This document shows positions 38,344 to 46,675 of a stretch of DNA of 64,000 nt, piece by piece. A program made the position numbers and the translations under genes. Position 1 is the stretch's first letter; every line of letters starts with the position of its first letter. The DNA comes from Streptomyces sp. CB02058 (GTDB lineage: Bacteria; Actinomycetota; Actinomycetes; Streptomycetales; Streptomycetaceae), in NCBI RefSeq assembly GCF_001905505.1, contig NZ_LIPG01000001.1, positions 496,001 to 560,000 of the forward strand. The letters run 5' to 3'. A model generated the notes under the pieces. The model searched no databases and was not told where the DNA came from. It saw only the letters and a program-made list of their open reading frames with translations.

Positions 38344-40182
38344 ATGTCCCAGGACAGCCCTGCCCAGAATCAGGCCGTACCTGCCGCTCCGGCGACGGAC
38401 GACGACGCGTACGACTACGACGTCCTCGTCGTCGGATCGGGCTTCGGCGGCGCGGTCACGGCCCTGCGGCTGAGCGAGAAGGGATACCGGGTCGGCGTCC
38501 TGGAGGCGGGGCGGCGGTTCACACGGGAGACGCTCCCCAGGAACTCCTGGGACATCAAGAACTACCTGTGGGCGCCCGCCCTCGGTCTGTTCGGCATCCA
38601 GCGCGTGCATCTGCTGGGCAAGGTGATGGTGCTGGCGGGAGCCGGGGTCGGCGGGGGCTCCCTCAACTACGCCAACACGCTGTACGTGCCGCCCGCGCCG
38701 TTCTTCGAGGACGCCCAGTGGGCCGGGATCACCGACTGGAAGGCCGAGCTCGCGCCGTACTACGACCAGGCGAAGCGGATGCTCGGGGTGCGGCTCAACC
38801 CGACCGTGACCCCGGCGGACGTCCACCTCAAGGCCGTCGCCGAGTCCATGGGTGTCGGCGACAGCTTCCACCTCGCACCGGTCGGCGTGTTCTTCGGCGA
38901 CGGCCAGGACGCCGACGGCGTGGCCCGGACGAAGCCCGGGGGAGAGGTCGCCGACCCCTACTTCGGCGGTGCGGGCCCCGCCCGCAAGGCCTGTTCCGAG
39001 TGCGGCGAATGCATGACGGGCTGCCGCCACGGCGCGAAGAACACGCTCAACGAGAACTACCTCTACCTCGCCGAGAAGGCCGGCGCCGTCATCCACCCGA
39101 TGACCTCCGTCGTCGCGGTCGCCGAGGACGGGGACGGCGGCCACCGCGTGTCGACCGTGCCGACGAACCGGCGGCGCAAGGCGGCGCCGTCCGTGCTGCG
39201 GGCCCGGAAGGTCGTCATCGCGGCGGGGACGTACGGCACGCAGACCCTGCTGCACACGATGAAGGACGAAGGGCTGCTGCCCGGCCTCTCGCCCCGGCTC
39301 GGTGAGCTGACCCGCACCAACTCCGAGGGCCTGGTGGGCGCGCAGACCAGCGACCGCCGCTACCGCAGGAAGCACGGCACCGCCAGGGCCGACTTCACCC
39401 GGGGCGTCGCCATCACCTCGTCGATCCACCCCGACGAGAACACCCACATCGAGCCGGTGCGCTACGGCAAGGGCTCCAACGCGATGGGCGCGCTGACCAT
39501 CCTCCAGGTGCCCTACAGCACGCACCGGGTGCTGAGCTGGTTCGGCAACGTGGCCAGGCACCCGCTGCTGACCCTGCGGTCCCTGTCGAACAGGCGCTGG
39601 TCGGAGCGGACCATCATCGGCCTCGTCATGCAGTCGCTGGACAACTCGCTGACCGCGTACCGCAAGCCCGGCGGCGTCGGCAAGGGACTGCTCACCGCCC
39701 GGCAGGGCCACGGCTCGCCCAACCCGACCCAGATAGCCGAGGCCACCCAGGGCGCCACCCTGCTCGCCCAGGAGATCAACGGCTTCGCGGGCTCCAACAT
39801 CGGGGAGCTGATGGGCACCCCGCTCACCGCGCACTTCCTGGGCGGCTGCCCGATCGGGGCGGGCCCGGACAAGGGGGTCATCGACCCGTACCACCGGCTG
39901 TACGGACACCCCGGCATCTCCGTGGTCGACGGCGCCGCGGTCTCCGCCAACCTCGGCGTCAACCCGTCGCTGACCATCACGGCGCAGGCGGAGCGGGCGA
40001 TGTCCTTCTGGCCCAACAAGGGCGAGGAGGACCCGCGCCCGGCCCAGGACGCGGCCTACGAATGGCTCGCGGCCGTGGCGCCCAAGGCACCCGCGGTGCC
40101 GGAGGAGGCGTTCGGCGCGCTGAAGCTGCCGTTCCTGGGGATGCCGGTGGTCCCGCCGAGGAAGGCCGCGTCCGAGGCCTGA
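38344..40182 (+). CDS. GMC family FAD oxidoreductase (ChoD/cholesterol-oxidase-like)
   Basis: A 612-residue flavoprotein. The FAD motif DVLVVGSGFGGAVTALRL lies at about residues 27-45. GAGVGGGSLNYANTL and FLGGCPIGAGPDKGVIDPYHRLYGHPGISVVDGAAV are the GMC signatures. A CSECGECMTGCRHGAKNTL cluster at about residue 216 carries four Cys in CxxCxxCxxxC spacing, as in mycobacterial ChoD. Its position after guaB3 and before guaA also matches choD in M. tuberculosis. No signal peptide is seen, so it is probably cytosolic. The sterol substrate is not proven for this group. ATG 38344 follows GAGGAGAGCC. Confidence 0.87.
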   Translation: MSQDSPAQNQAVPAAPATDDDAYDYDVLVVGSGFGGAVTALRLSEKGYRVGVLEAGRRFTRETLPRNSWDIKNYLWAPALGLFGIQRVHLLGKVMVLAGAGVGGGSLNYANTLYVPPAPFFEDAQWAGITDWKAELAPYYDQAKRMLGVRLNPTVTPADVHLKAVAESMGVGDSFHLAPVGVFFGDGQDADGVARTKPGGEVADPYFGGAGPARKACSECGECMTGCRHGAKNTLNENYLYLAEKAGAVIHPMTSVVAVAEDGDGGHRVSTVPTNRRRKAAPSVLRARKVVIAAGTYGTQTLLHTMKDEGLLPGLSPRLGELTRTNSEGLVGAQTSDRRYRRKHGTARADFTRGVAITSSIHPDENTHIEPVRYGKGSNAMGALTILQVPYSTHRVLSWFGNVARHPLLTLRSLSNRRWSERTIIGLVMQSLDNSLTAYRKPGGVGKGLLTARQGHGSPNPTQIAEATQGATLLAQEINGFAGSNIGELMGTPLTAHFLGGCPIGAGPDKGVIDPYHRLYGHPGISVVDGAAVSANLGVNPSLTITAQAERAMSFWPNKGEEDPRPAQDAAYEWLAAVAPKAPAVPEEAFGALKLPFLGMPVVPPRKAASEA

Positions 40183-40186
40183 GCCG

Positions 40187-40266
40187 GACCGGGGCGTCCG
40201 TGGGAACGAAGCCGTGACCGGGGCGCCCGTAGGAACGAAGCCGTGACCGGGGCGCCCGTACGAACG
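40187..40266. repeat. 29-bp tandem repeat, about 2.8 copies
   Basis: Units 40187-40215, 40216-40244 and a partial unit 40245-40266 share GACCGGGGCG and GGAACGAAGCCGT blocks, with few differences. It lies between the GMC gene stop and the following terminator and is not in a gene. Confidence 0.88.
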
Positions 40267-40268
40267 CC

Positions 40269-40302
40269 AAGGGGCTGCACCCCCCTCCGAGTGCAGCCCC
40301 TT
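40269..40302. terminator. Bidirectional terminator between GMC oxidoreductase and surface protein
   Basis: AAGGGGCTGCAC (40269-40280) pairs perfectly with GTGCAGCCCCTT (40291-40302), 10-base loop, between convergent genes. Confidence 0.9.
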
Positions 40303-40325
40303 CACGTACCTACCGGTGACGCGCC

Positions 40326-41327
40326 TTACGCGGCGGCGTCACCGTTCTTGCGGCGCCGCACGATGAACATCGCGCCGGCACCCAGAACCACGGCCGCGCC
40401 GCCCGCGAGGGCGAACACCGGGGTGCTGGAGGACGAACCGGTCTCGGCCAGGCTGCCGGTCACCTTGGCGGTGTCGCCGGTCGGCGGGGTGGTGGGGACG
40501 GGGACCTTGCCGCCCTCCTGGGGCTTCGTGCCGTCCTCGGCGCCGGCCTTCACGATCTGGAACTTGTAGGCGACGTCCGTGAAGCACGGAACGGCCTCGA
40601 GCTCCTCACCGAAGACGAGCCCGCCGCCGAGGCTGAAGCCGGCGCCGATCGGGGCGCTCGCCTCGACCTTGAGGCGCAGGTCGATGTCGACCTCGTAGCC
40701 CGGCTTGATCTCGTCCGTCTCGCCGACATAACCGGACGAGGTGCCCAGCTCGTCCAGGTCCTCCCAGGTGCCGTCGTTGAGTGCCTGGAGGCGGACCTGC
40801 TTGGAGGTGAAGAGCTGCTCGCCGGCCTTGTCGGCGGCGGCGCCCGCGAAGAACGCCACGTTCTTCACGGTCTTCTCGGAGTCGTTGTAGACGTTGAAGG
40901 TGAAGCGGTCCCAGCCGCTGCCCCGGGCGATCTTGCCGGAGAGGCCGTTGATGGAGAGCTCCAGGGGCTGGGGCTCGCACTCGCCGAGGTCCTCGCCGTC
41001 CTCGCCCTCGTCGTCGGTCTCGGACGGGGTGGGCGTCGGGGTCGGGGACGCGGTCTCCGTCTCGGTCTCGGTCGGGGTCGGGGACGCGGTCTCCGTCTCC
41101 GTCTCGGTCGGGGTCGGGGACGCGGTCTCCGTCTCCTCGGCCGTCTCCGTGGGCTCCGGCGTCACCGTCGGGGACGCCGTCTCCGACTCGGTCTCGGTCG
41201 GAGTGGGCGAGACGGTCTCGGTCGTCGTGGTCTCGGTGTCGGCGAACGCGGCCGGCGCCGAGAGCAGCACGACGGGACCTATGACGGCGGTGGCGGCAGC
41301 GAGTGCCAGGGTGCGGCGGAGCTTCAT
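40326..41327 (-). CDS. Sortase-anchored surface protein with Thr/Glu repeats (LAETG)
   Basis: A 333-residue exported protein. The signal peptide MKLRRTLALAAATAVIGP ends around the AFA-D site. A Thr/Glu/Ser/Pro-rich stalk (about residues 28-115) contains several ETASPTPTETET-like repeats. A compact domain of about 150 residues follows (LELSINGLSGKIARGSGWDRFTF), then a Pro/Thr linker. The sorting signal is LAETG, a hydrophobic stretch (VFALAGGAAVVLGAGAMFIV) and RRRKNG. This is a substrate for class E sortase, whose gene is not in the window. ATG 41327 with GAGG upstream. It is divergent from another sortase substrate. Confidence 0.9.
   Translation of the reverse strand: MKLRRTLALAAATAVIGPVVLLSAPAAFADTETTTTETVSPTPTETESETASPTVTPEPTETAEETETASPTPTETETETASPTPTETETETASPTPTPTPSETDDEGEDGEDLGECEPQPLELSINGLSGKIARGSGWDRFTFNVYNDSEKTVKNVAFFAGAAADKAGEQLFTSKQVRLQALNDGTWEDLDELGTSSGYVGETDEIKPGYEVDIDLRLKVEASAPIGAGFSLGGGLVFGEELEAVPCFTDVAYKFQIVKAGAEDGTKPQEGGKVPVPTTPPTGDTAKVTGSLAETGSSSSTPVFALAGGAAVVLGAGAMFIVRRRKNGDAAA
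41019..41215 (-). repeat. Imperfect 36-39 bp repeats encoding the Thr/Glu stalk
   Basis: Repeated GTCTCGGTCGGGGTCGGGGA-like blocks on the + strand encode ETASPTPTETET units in the LAETG surface protein. Their number may vary between strains and set stalk length. Confidence 0.8.
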
Positions 41328-41481
41328 ATGGGGCCTCAGCAGGTCCGTGGGTACCGCGCTGGCTGCGGTACGGCCGAAAGATGAGCGGATCTCCGTCGTG
41401 GGGTACGGACGAGCCGGTGGTGTTCGCCATGCATGACCTGTGAACCGGGGCAACGGTTGTCCCGCGTTTCACAGAATCTTT

Positions 41482-41499
41482 ATGTGGCGCTCGCCACAT
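41482..41499. promoter_or_regulatory. 18-bp palindrome between two divergent surface-protein genes
   Basis: ATGTGGCG-CT-CGCCACAT, a perfect 8-2-8 palindrome, 118 bases before the ATG of the LASTG gene and 155 bases from the LAETG start. It is a candidate shared operator. A TTGACT -35-like hexamer for the rightward gene lies downstream at about 41526. Confidence 0.5.
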
Positions 41500-41616
41500 C
41501 CGGCCGCCGTACCCAATCCGTGATCTTGACTCGCGCAACTCTTCGCGCCGCTCTGCGGTCGAACCCGTACCGAGTCACAGCAGTCACACAGCTCCGTCGA
41601 TCCCCAGAGGTTCGCG

Positions 41617-43350
41617 ATGACACGCCTTTCCCCGAGAACCGCGCCGCGCCGTACGGCAGGCGGACTCGCCGTCGCGGGGCTGCTGGCCGCCGGCTCGCTC
41701 GCCCTCGGCGCCCCGGCGCGGGCGGACGGTCCCGTCCTCACGATCGGCGGCCCCGCGGACACGGCCCTGCACCCGTATCCGGAGAGCGGCTCCCCGCGGA
41801 AGACCTCGCTGGGCCTGACCGTCAGCAACCCGGACGGCGACGAGGAGGGTGCCGGCCACGAGGGCGAGGTGACGTACACCGTCGACCTCAGCGGCGTCGC
41901 GGGCATCGCCGACGTCACCGTCGCCGAGGACACCGGCGCGGACTGCGAGGTCACGGGTGCCACCGCCGTCTGCCACGACGACGGTGTCCGCCCCGGGCTC
42001 AGCGGCATCGCGGACCTCGGCCTCAGCGCCGCCGAGGGCAGCGCGGACGGCGCGTCGGGCACGATCCGGGTGACCGGCGCGTCGGAGGGGGCCACCTTCG
42101 CCCCCTTCACCACGAAGGTCACCGTCGGCGGACCCGACCTGGTCATGAAGCGGATCGCCTTCGAGGAGCAGATGAGGCCCGGCGACGTACAGCCGGCCCC
42201 GGTCACCTTCGGCAACAAGGGGACGACGGCCGCCGACGGCGTGCTGCTGACCCTGATGTACACCCGCGGCCTGGAGATACCCGAGCGGTACGCCAACTGC
42301 GCGTACGACGGCAAGGCGGGGGAGGAGCCCCAGGACGGCTTCGCCTGGTCCACCGCCCTCTGCTCCGTCGAGGGCTCCTTCGAGCCGGGCGCCACCTACA
42401 CGCTCGCGGTGCCGCTCTCGGTCGAGGCCACCGAGCGCGCGTACCACGACACGTTCGTCTACCGCATCCACGAGGACGGCGCCGCGCAGCGCCCGGCGCA
42501 GCGGGCAGGGGCGCCCTTCACCCGGGGCACGGGCCCGGAGCTCACCCTGAAGAAGGTCACCTCCGCCGCCCGGGGCCTGGACCTGGAGCCGGGGGACAAC
42601 CAGCAGGAGGCCGACTTCCGCACGGAGAACACGGCCGGCTTCAGGGCGTACGGTGCCGAGGCCGAGGGCGCCGAGGGTGAGACCGTGACGGCCGAGGTCG
42701 GCTTCCGCAACGAGGGCCCCGCCTGGATCGGCAACCTCCGCTCCGGCGATCCCGTGGCCGCACTCGACGTCACCGTGCCCGAGGGCGCGGTGGTCACCGG
42801 GAAGCCGGACTCCTGCCGGGGCGTGACGGCGGCCGGCGGCCACCGCGAGGAACAGCTCGGCGCGCCGCGCTACGTCTGCGACTCCTCGACGACCGTGCGG
42901 GACGGCGCGGACATCGCGCTGCCCTTCGAGCTGAGGATCGAGGAGTTCGTCCCGGACGCCTCGGGCGCCGTCACCGTCCGGAACACCCGGCCGGGCGACC
43001 TGGCCCTGCCCTTCGACCCGGACAGCTCCGACAACACCGCCCGGCTCGTGCTCAACGCGGCGGACCCCGGCTCCGAGGACGACGGCGGTACCTCGGACGG
43101 CGCCACCGGCGGCACGCAGGGCGTGGCGGGCGGTCCGGGCTCCGCGTCCTCGGGCACCCCGGGTGCCGCGTCCGCGTCGGGCGCGGACGCCACGGGTACG
43201 ACGGGCACGTCCGGCTCCGCGTCGACGGACACCGGGGGCCTCGCCTCCACGGGGTCGGTCGCGCTGACGGCCGCGGGGGCCGCGGTGATCGCCCTGGCCG
43301 CCGGAGGCGTGCTGTACGCGACGGCCAGGCGCCGCGCCGAGCGGGTCTGA
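41617..43350 (+). CDS. Sortase-anchored surface protein (LASTG)
   Basis: A 577-residue secreted protein. A signal peptide (TAGGLAVAGLLAAGSLALGAPARA) precedes several beta-rich, DUF11/CARDB-like segments (VTFGNKGTTAADGVLLTL, VTAEVGFRNEGPAWIG) spanning about residues 40-470, then a Gly/Ser/Thr/Ala linker. The C-terminus has LASTG, a hydrophobic helix (VALTAAGAAVIALAAGGVLY) and RRRAERV, a class E sortase signal. It has scattered Cys (CEVTGATAVC and others) that may form disulfides. ATG 41617 follows AGAGG. It is a wall protein of unknown ligand, divergent from the LAETG protein. Confidence 0.88.
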   Translation: MTRLSPRTAPRRTAGGLAVAGLLAAGSLALGAPARADGPVLTIGGPADTALHPYPESGSPRKTSLGLTVSNPDGDEEGAGHEGEVTYTVDLSGVAGIADVTVAEDTGADCEVTGATAVCHDDGVRPGLSGIADLGLSAAEGSADGASGTIRVTGASEGATFAPFTTKVTVGGPDLVMKRIAFEEQMRPGDVQPAPVTFGNKGTTAADGVLLTLMYTRGLEIPERYANCAYDGKAGEEPQDGFAWSTALCSVEGSFEPGATYTLAVPLSVEATERAYHDTFVYRIHEDGAAQRPAQRAGAPFTRGTGPELTLKKVTSAARGLDLEPGDNQQEADFRTENTAGFRAYGAEAEGAEGETVTAEVGFRNEGPAWIGNLRSGDPVAALDVTVPEGAVVTGKPDSCRGVTAAGGHREEQLGAPRYVCDSSTTVRDGADIALPFELRIEEFVPDASGAVTVRNTRPGDLALPFDPDSSDNTARLVLNAADPGSEDDGGTSDGATGGTQGVAGGPGSASSGTPGAASASGADATGTTGTSGSASTDTGGLASTGSVALTAAGAAVIALAAGGVLYATARRRAERV

Positions 43351-43706
43351 CGCCCGCCGTACGAAAGTCCGAGGGCGGCCGGTCCCGGGCGTCCCCGGGG
43401 CCGGCCGCACATGGGTGACCGGGCTGCTGTCCCCTGCCGACCGGTCACACGCGCCGGAACGCGGTCCCACGACGTACCAGCGATACGTCACACGTTCCGG
43501 CGGAGCCACGCGTGGATTCCTACCGATGCTGCCGCCCCTGGCTGGCACGGACACCTGGACCAACGAAGCCCTCGGACGCCCGGTCACGCGCCGTACGGGT
43601 GAGACCTGGCCCGAACGCGGGTGCGCCCGTGCACCCTTCCCGCACGCGGCACCCGGCCGGGCGGCGTTCCCGTACGTCACGCCTGCCCGTGCTCCTCGCC
43701 CGTACG
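43351..43706. other. Structured intergenic region between LASTG gene and aroQ
   Basis: 356 bases. It holds the LASTG terminator (43375-43408) and nested inverted repeats: CGCCGGAACG (43452-43461) with CGTTCCGGCG (43493-43502), enclosing GACGTA (43471-43476) with TACGTC (43484-43489). CGTACGTCAC recurs near 43672 and 43700. Open frames are present but lack a ribosome site or recognisable protein. Confidence 0.6.
43375..43408 (+). terminator. Terminator after LASTG surface protein
   Basis: GCGGCCGG (43375-43382) pairs with CCGGCCGC (43401-43408), with a further CCCGGG pairing inside. It starts 25 bases after the stop codon. Confidence 0.78.
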
Positions 43707-44009
43707 TCACACCCGGCCGCGCGACAGCTCCAGCAGTGTCATGGCGAGTGCCGTGCCCGGCCTGCCCAGGGCGTCGCTGTAGTGGGCGAGTACGTCCATC
43801 TCCCGGGAGAGGTTCACCCGGCGGCCGCCGGACGTGATCCTCGCCTCCTGGATGACCGCCGACACGGCCATCCGTTCCTGGACGAGGCCGATGATCCGGT
43901 CGTCCAGGGCGTCGATCCGGGTCCGGGCGTCACCGATCAGGGAGGCGGCCTCGTCGGTGTGCGCGCCGGTCCGCTCGGCGGCGGTCTTCGTGGGTGCGGT
44001 GCTGGTCAT
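43707..44009 (-). CDS. aroQ: Chorismate mutase (AroQ type, actinobacterial short form)
   Basis: Rearranges chorismate to prephenate on the way to Phe and Tyr. The 100-residue protein is all-helical: IGDARTRIDALDDRIIGLVQERMAVSAVIQEAR carries the first Arg, RRVNLSREMDVLAHYSD the second, and LAMTLLELSRGRV closes the helix bundle. It is very like M. tuberculosis Rv0948c, which is activated by DAHP synthase. ATG 44009 follows AGGAG (44017-44021). That site can pair with an upstream CTCC, and the leader upstream encodes a Phe/Tyr peptide, so synthesis is probably controlled by amino-acid supply. The gene is divergent from guaA. Confidence 0.92.
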   Translation of the reverse strand: MTSTAPTKTAAERTGAHTDEAASLIGDARTRIDALDDRIIGLVQERMAVSAVIQEARITSGGRRVNLSREMDVLAHYSDALGRPGTALAMTLLELSRGRV

Positions 44010-44016
44010 CCGTGAC

Positions 44017-44088
44017 TCCTGGGGGCTGCGGGCCCCGGAGCGACAGGCCCGGAACGCCAGAACGCCCCGGGCCTGTCGGCCCGGGGCG
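44017..44088 (-). promoter_or_regulatory. Predicted attenuator with alternative hairpins ahead of chorismate mutase
   Basis: On the minus strand, hairpin A:B pairs 44078-44088 with 44063-44073 (11 bp, GACA loop). The B strand can instead pair with C: 44067-44078 with 44041-44052 (12 bp, perfect). The two are mutually exclusive. Next, CTCCGGGG (44033-44040) can pair with the CCCC and AGGAG ribosome site at 44017-44026. No U-run follows, so control may be translational or by a U-less terminator. The mechanism is inferred. Confidence 0.7.
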
Positions 44089-44114
44089 CCTTGGAGAAGT
44101 TGCTTGTCAGTTGC

Positions 44115-44186
44115 TCAAGCAGCACGACCATGGCAGCCGGCGGGCCGGGTGCCATAGGTAAAGACGAAGGTCGTGTGCTGACGCAT
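44115..44186 (-). CDS. Predicted 23-residue leader peptide with Phe/Tyr codons
   Basis: A short ORF starting MRQHTTFVFTY and ending 105 bases before the chorismate mutase ATG. Codons 7, 9 and 11 are TTC (Phe), TTT (Phe) and TAT (Tyr). TTT and TAT are rare in this GC-rich genome. The ATG lies 6 bases from a predicted -10 box, so it would be translated from a leaderless transcript. It resembles leader peptides of amino-acid attenuators; the product itself probably has no function. It has not been recognised from a database. Confidence 0.65.
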   Translation of the reverse strand: MRQHTTFVFTYGTRPAGCHGRAA

Positions 44187-44192
44187 GGGGCA

Positions 44193-44221
44193 AGTATGGA
44201 CCCCGCCCCACGCCCGGTCCA
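44193..44221 (-). promoter_or_regulatory. Predicted promoter of the chorismate mutase leader
   Basis: On the minus strand TGGACC (44216-44221) and CATACT (44193-44198) with a 17-base spacer. Transcription should begin at or next to the A of ATG 44186, making the leader peptide mRNA leaderless. Confidence 0.6.
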
Positions 44222-44321
44222 CGCCGGGCCCGGATGGTGAGACGGGAGCCCGGCGGGGCGCCGCTCCACGGCCGGTAGAATTGGGAGGACCGACCCCTCT
44301 TCACCGCCGGAAGGCCGCCCC

Positions 44322-45908
44322 GTGCCAGCAGCACCCCCCGCCGCCGCCGACATCACCACCGACGTGGTCCTCGTCGTCGACTTCGGCGCCCAGTACGCCC
44401 AGCTCATCGCCCGCCGCGTCCGTGAGGCCCGGGTCTACAGCGAGATCGTCCCGTCCACGATGCCGGTGGCCGAGATGCTGGCCAAGAACCCCCGGGCGAT
44501 CATCCTCTCCGGCGGCCCGTCCTCGGTGTACGCGGAGGGCGCGCCCAGCCTCGACCGTTCGCTGTTCGAGGCCGGCGTCCCGGTCTTCGGCATGTGCTAC
44601 GGCTTCCAGCTGATGGCGACCACCCTCGGCGGCACGGTCGACGACAACGGCGCACGCGAGTACGGCCGCACCCCGCTCGCCGTCTCCAAGGCAGGCTCCA
44701 CCCTCTTCGAGGGCACGCCCACCGAGCAGTCGGTCTGGATGTCGCACGGCGACGCCTGCTCCGCCGCCCCCGAGGGCTTCACCGTCACCGCGTCCACGGA
44801 CGTCGTGCCGGTCGCCGCCTTCGAGAACGACGAGAAGAAGCTCTACGGCGTCCAGTACCACCCGGAGGTCATGCACTCGACCTACGGCCAGCAGGTCCTG
44901 GAGCACTTCCTCTACCGGGGCGCGGGCATCGAGCCGACCTGGACGACCACCAACGTCGTCGAGGAGCAGGTCGCCCTCATCCGCGAGCAGGTCGGCGACA
45001 AGCGCGCCATCTGCGGTCTCTCCGGCGGCGTGGACTCCGCGGTCGCCGCGGCCCTCGTGCAGAAGGCCATCGGTTCCCAGCTCACCTGCGTGTACGTCGA
45101 CCACGGTCTGATGCGCAAGGGCGAGACCGAGCAGGTCGAGAAGGACTTCGTCGCCGCGACCGGCGCGAAGCTGGTGGTCGTCGACGCCGAGAAGCGCTTC
45201 CTCGACGCCCTGGCGGGTGTGTCCGACCCGGAGCAGAAGCGGAAGATCATCGGACGCGAGTTCATCCGCGTCTTCGAGCAGGCGCAGCTGGAGATCCTCC
45301 AGGAGGACGGCCCCGAGGTCGCCTTCCTCGTGCAGGGCACCCTCTACCCGGACGTCGTCGAGTCCGGTGGCGGCACCGGCACCGCCAACATCAAGTCCCA
45401 CCACAACGTGGGCGGCCTCCCCGACGACATCGAGTTCCAGCTCGTCGAGCCGCTGCGCCAGCTGTTCAAGGACGAGGTCCGGATGGTCGGCCAGGAGCTC
45501 GGCCTGCCGGAGGAGATCGTCCAGCGCCAGCCGTTCCCCGGCCCCGGCCTCGGTATCCGCATCGTTGGCGACGTCACCAAGGAGCGGCTCGACCTGCTCC
45601 GCGAGGCCGACGCCATCGCCCGCGAGGAGCTGACCGCCGCCGGCCTGGACCGCGACATCTGGCAGTGCCCCGTGGTCCTCCTCGCGGACGTCCGCAGCGT
45701 CGGTGTCCAGGGCGACGGCCGCACCTACGGCCACCCGATCGTGCTGCGCCCGGTCTCCTCCGAGGACGCCATGACGGCCGACTGGTCGCGCCTGCCGTAC
45801 GAGACGCTGGCCAAGATCTCGACCCGCATCACCAACGAGGTCGCCGACGTCAACCGCGTGGTGCTCGACGTGACGAGCAAGCCGCCGGGGACGATCGAGT
45901 GGGAGTGA
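44322..45908 (+). CDS. guaA: GMP synthase (glutamine-hydrolysing)
   Basis: Aminates XMP to GMP with glutamine and ATP. The 528-residue protein has the class I glutaminase domain ([17 protein letters not shown], nucleophile Cys in FGMCYGFQ at about 92, His/Glu in QYHPEVMHS at about 181). The ATP pyrophosphatase domain has the [13 protein letters not shown]-loop at about 233, and the dimerisation domain ends [20 protein letters not shown] 44322 follows GGAAGG. A TAGAAT -10-like box lies at 44276-44281. It completes the guanine pathway begun by guaB 20 kb upstream. Confidence 0.97.
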   Translation: MPAAPPAAADITTDVVLVVDFGAQYAQLIARRVREARVYSEIVPSTMPVAEMLAKNPRAIILSGGPSSVYAEGAPSLDRSLFEAGVPVFGMCYGFQLMATTLGGTVDDNGAREYGRTPLAVSKAGSTLFEGTPTEQSVWMSHGDACSAAPEGFTVTASTDVVPVAAFENDEKKLYGVQYHPEVMHSTYGQQVLEHFLYRGAGIEPTWTTTNVVEEQVALIREQVGDKRAICGLSGGVDSAVAAALVQKAIGSQLTCVYVDHGLMRKGETEQVEKDFVAATGAKLVVVDAEKRFLDALAGVSDPEQKRKIIGREFIRVFEQAQLEILQEDGPEVAFLVQGTLYPDVVESGGGTGTANIKSHHNVGGLPDDIEFQLVEPLRQLFKDEVRMVGQELGLPEEIVQRQPFPGPGLGIRIVGDVTKERLDLLREADAIAREELTAAGLDRDIWQCPVVLLADVRSVGVQGDGRTYGHPIVLRPVSSEDAMTADWSRLPYETLAKISTRITNEVADVNRVVLDVTSKPPGTIEWE

Positions 45909-46024
45909 CCCCAGCTCCCTGAGGTCAATGCCGATGCCGTCGCTCATTCGTTTGGGCGGCGGCATCGTCGTATCCGCTGGGTACGCTGAGTGAAGAGACG
46001 AGACTTCGGCGTATGGGAGTAATC

Positions 46025-46633
46025 ATGAGCGCCGCACCCGAGCCCAGGCTCGAGCAGCAGCAGCCGTACCGGTGGCCCGTCCCGCCGGAAGGTGGCTGGA
46101 CCGCGGACGACCTCGACCGAATTCCGGGCCTCCCGCCCCACACCGAGCTGATCGACGGGAGTCTCGTCTTCATGAGTCCGCAGACCGCCTTTCACGGGCG
46201 GGCCATGCGTCTGTTCGAGAACGCGCTTCTGGACCAGGCGCCGGCTCACCTGGACGTGTTGCGCGAGATGACGATCAAGCTGGACGAGAAGAACAGGCCC
46301 GAGCCGGACGTGCTCGTGTTCCCCGTCGAGGCGAACACGGGCCACCGCCAGACCTGGTTCCGGCCCGAGGACATCGTGCTGGCCGTCGAGGTGGTCTCGG
46401 ACGACTCGGTGGAACGCGATCGCGACGTCAAGCCCCGGAAGTACGCCGCCGCCGGCGTACGGCACTTCTGGCGGGTGGAGGCGGACGACGAAGGGCTGCC
46501 GATCGTGTACGTGTACGAACTCGACCCCGCGCTGGAGGTCTACGTACCCACCGGCATCCACCGCGACAAGCTCACGCTGACTGTCCCGTTCCCGCTGGAC
46601 GTCGACCTGACGGCGATCAACCGACGGCGATAA
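46025..46633 (+). CDS. Uma2 family endonuclease-like protein (DUF820)
   Basis: A 202-residue protein of the PD-(D/E)XK superfamily Uma2 group, which is abundant in streptomycetes. HTELIDGSLVFMSPQTAFHG, the acidic site RPEPDVLVFP, VLAVEVVSDDSVERDRDVKPRKYAAAGVRHFWRVE and the C-terminal strand are diagnostic. Biological roles of the family are unclear; restriction-like or mobile functions have been proposed. ATG 46025 lies 5 bases after GGGAG; an in-frame ATG at 46013 overlaps that site. It stands between guaA and a methyltransferase gene 42 bases downstream, but no restriction-modification system is evident. Confidence 0.88.
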   Translation: MSAAPEPRLEQQQPYRWPVPPEGGWTADDLDRIPGLPPHTELIDGSLVFMSPQTAFHGRAMRLFENALLDQAPAHLDVLREMTIKLDEKNRPEPDVLVFPVEANTGHRQTWFRPEDIVLAVEVVSDDSVERDRDVKPRKYAAAGVRHFWRVEADDEGLPIVYVYELDPALEVYVPTGIHRDKLTLTVPFPLDVDLTAINRRR

Positions 46634-46675
46634 AGGCATGGCCCGCCGCGGAGCCGCCGTGCCAAGCTGCGGCGC

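Noticed and set aside
36532-40305. A 1257-codon open frame on the minus strand
   Set aside because: It lies antisense to the aldehyde dehydrogenase and GMC oxidoreductase genes, whose proteins carry clear motifs. Its translation is low-complexity Gly/Arg/Asp, typical of antisense frames in GC-rich DNA.
43415-44018. Plus-strand open frames between the LASTG gene and aroQ
   Set aside because: Low-complexity translation, no ribosome site, and overlap with aroQ on the other strand.
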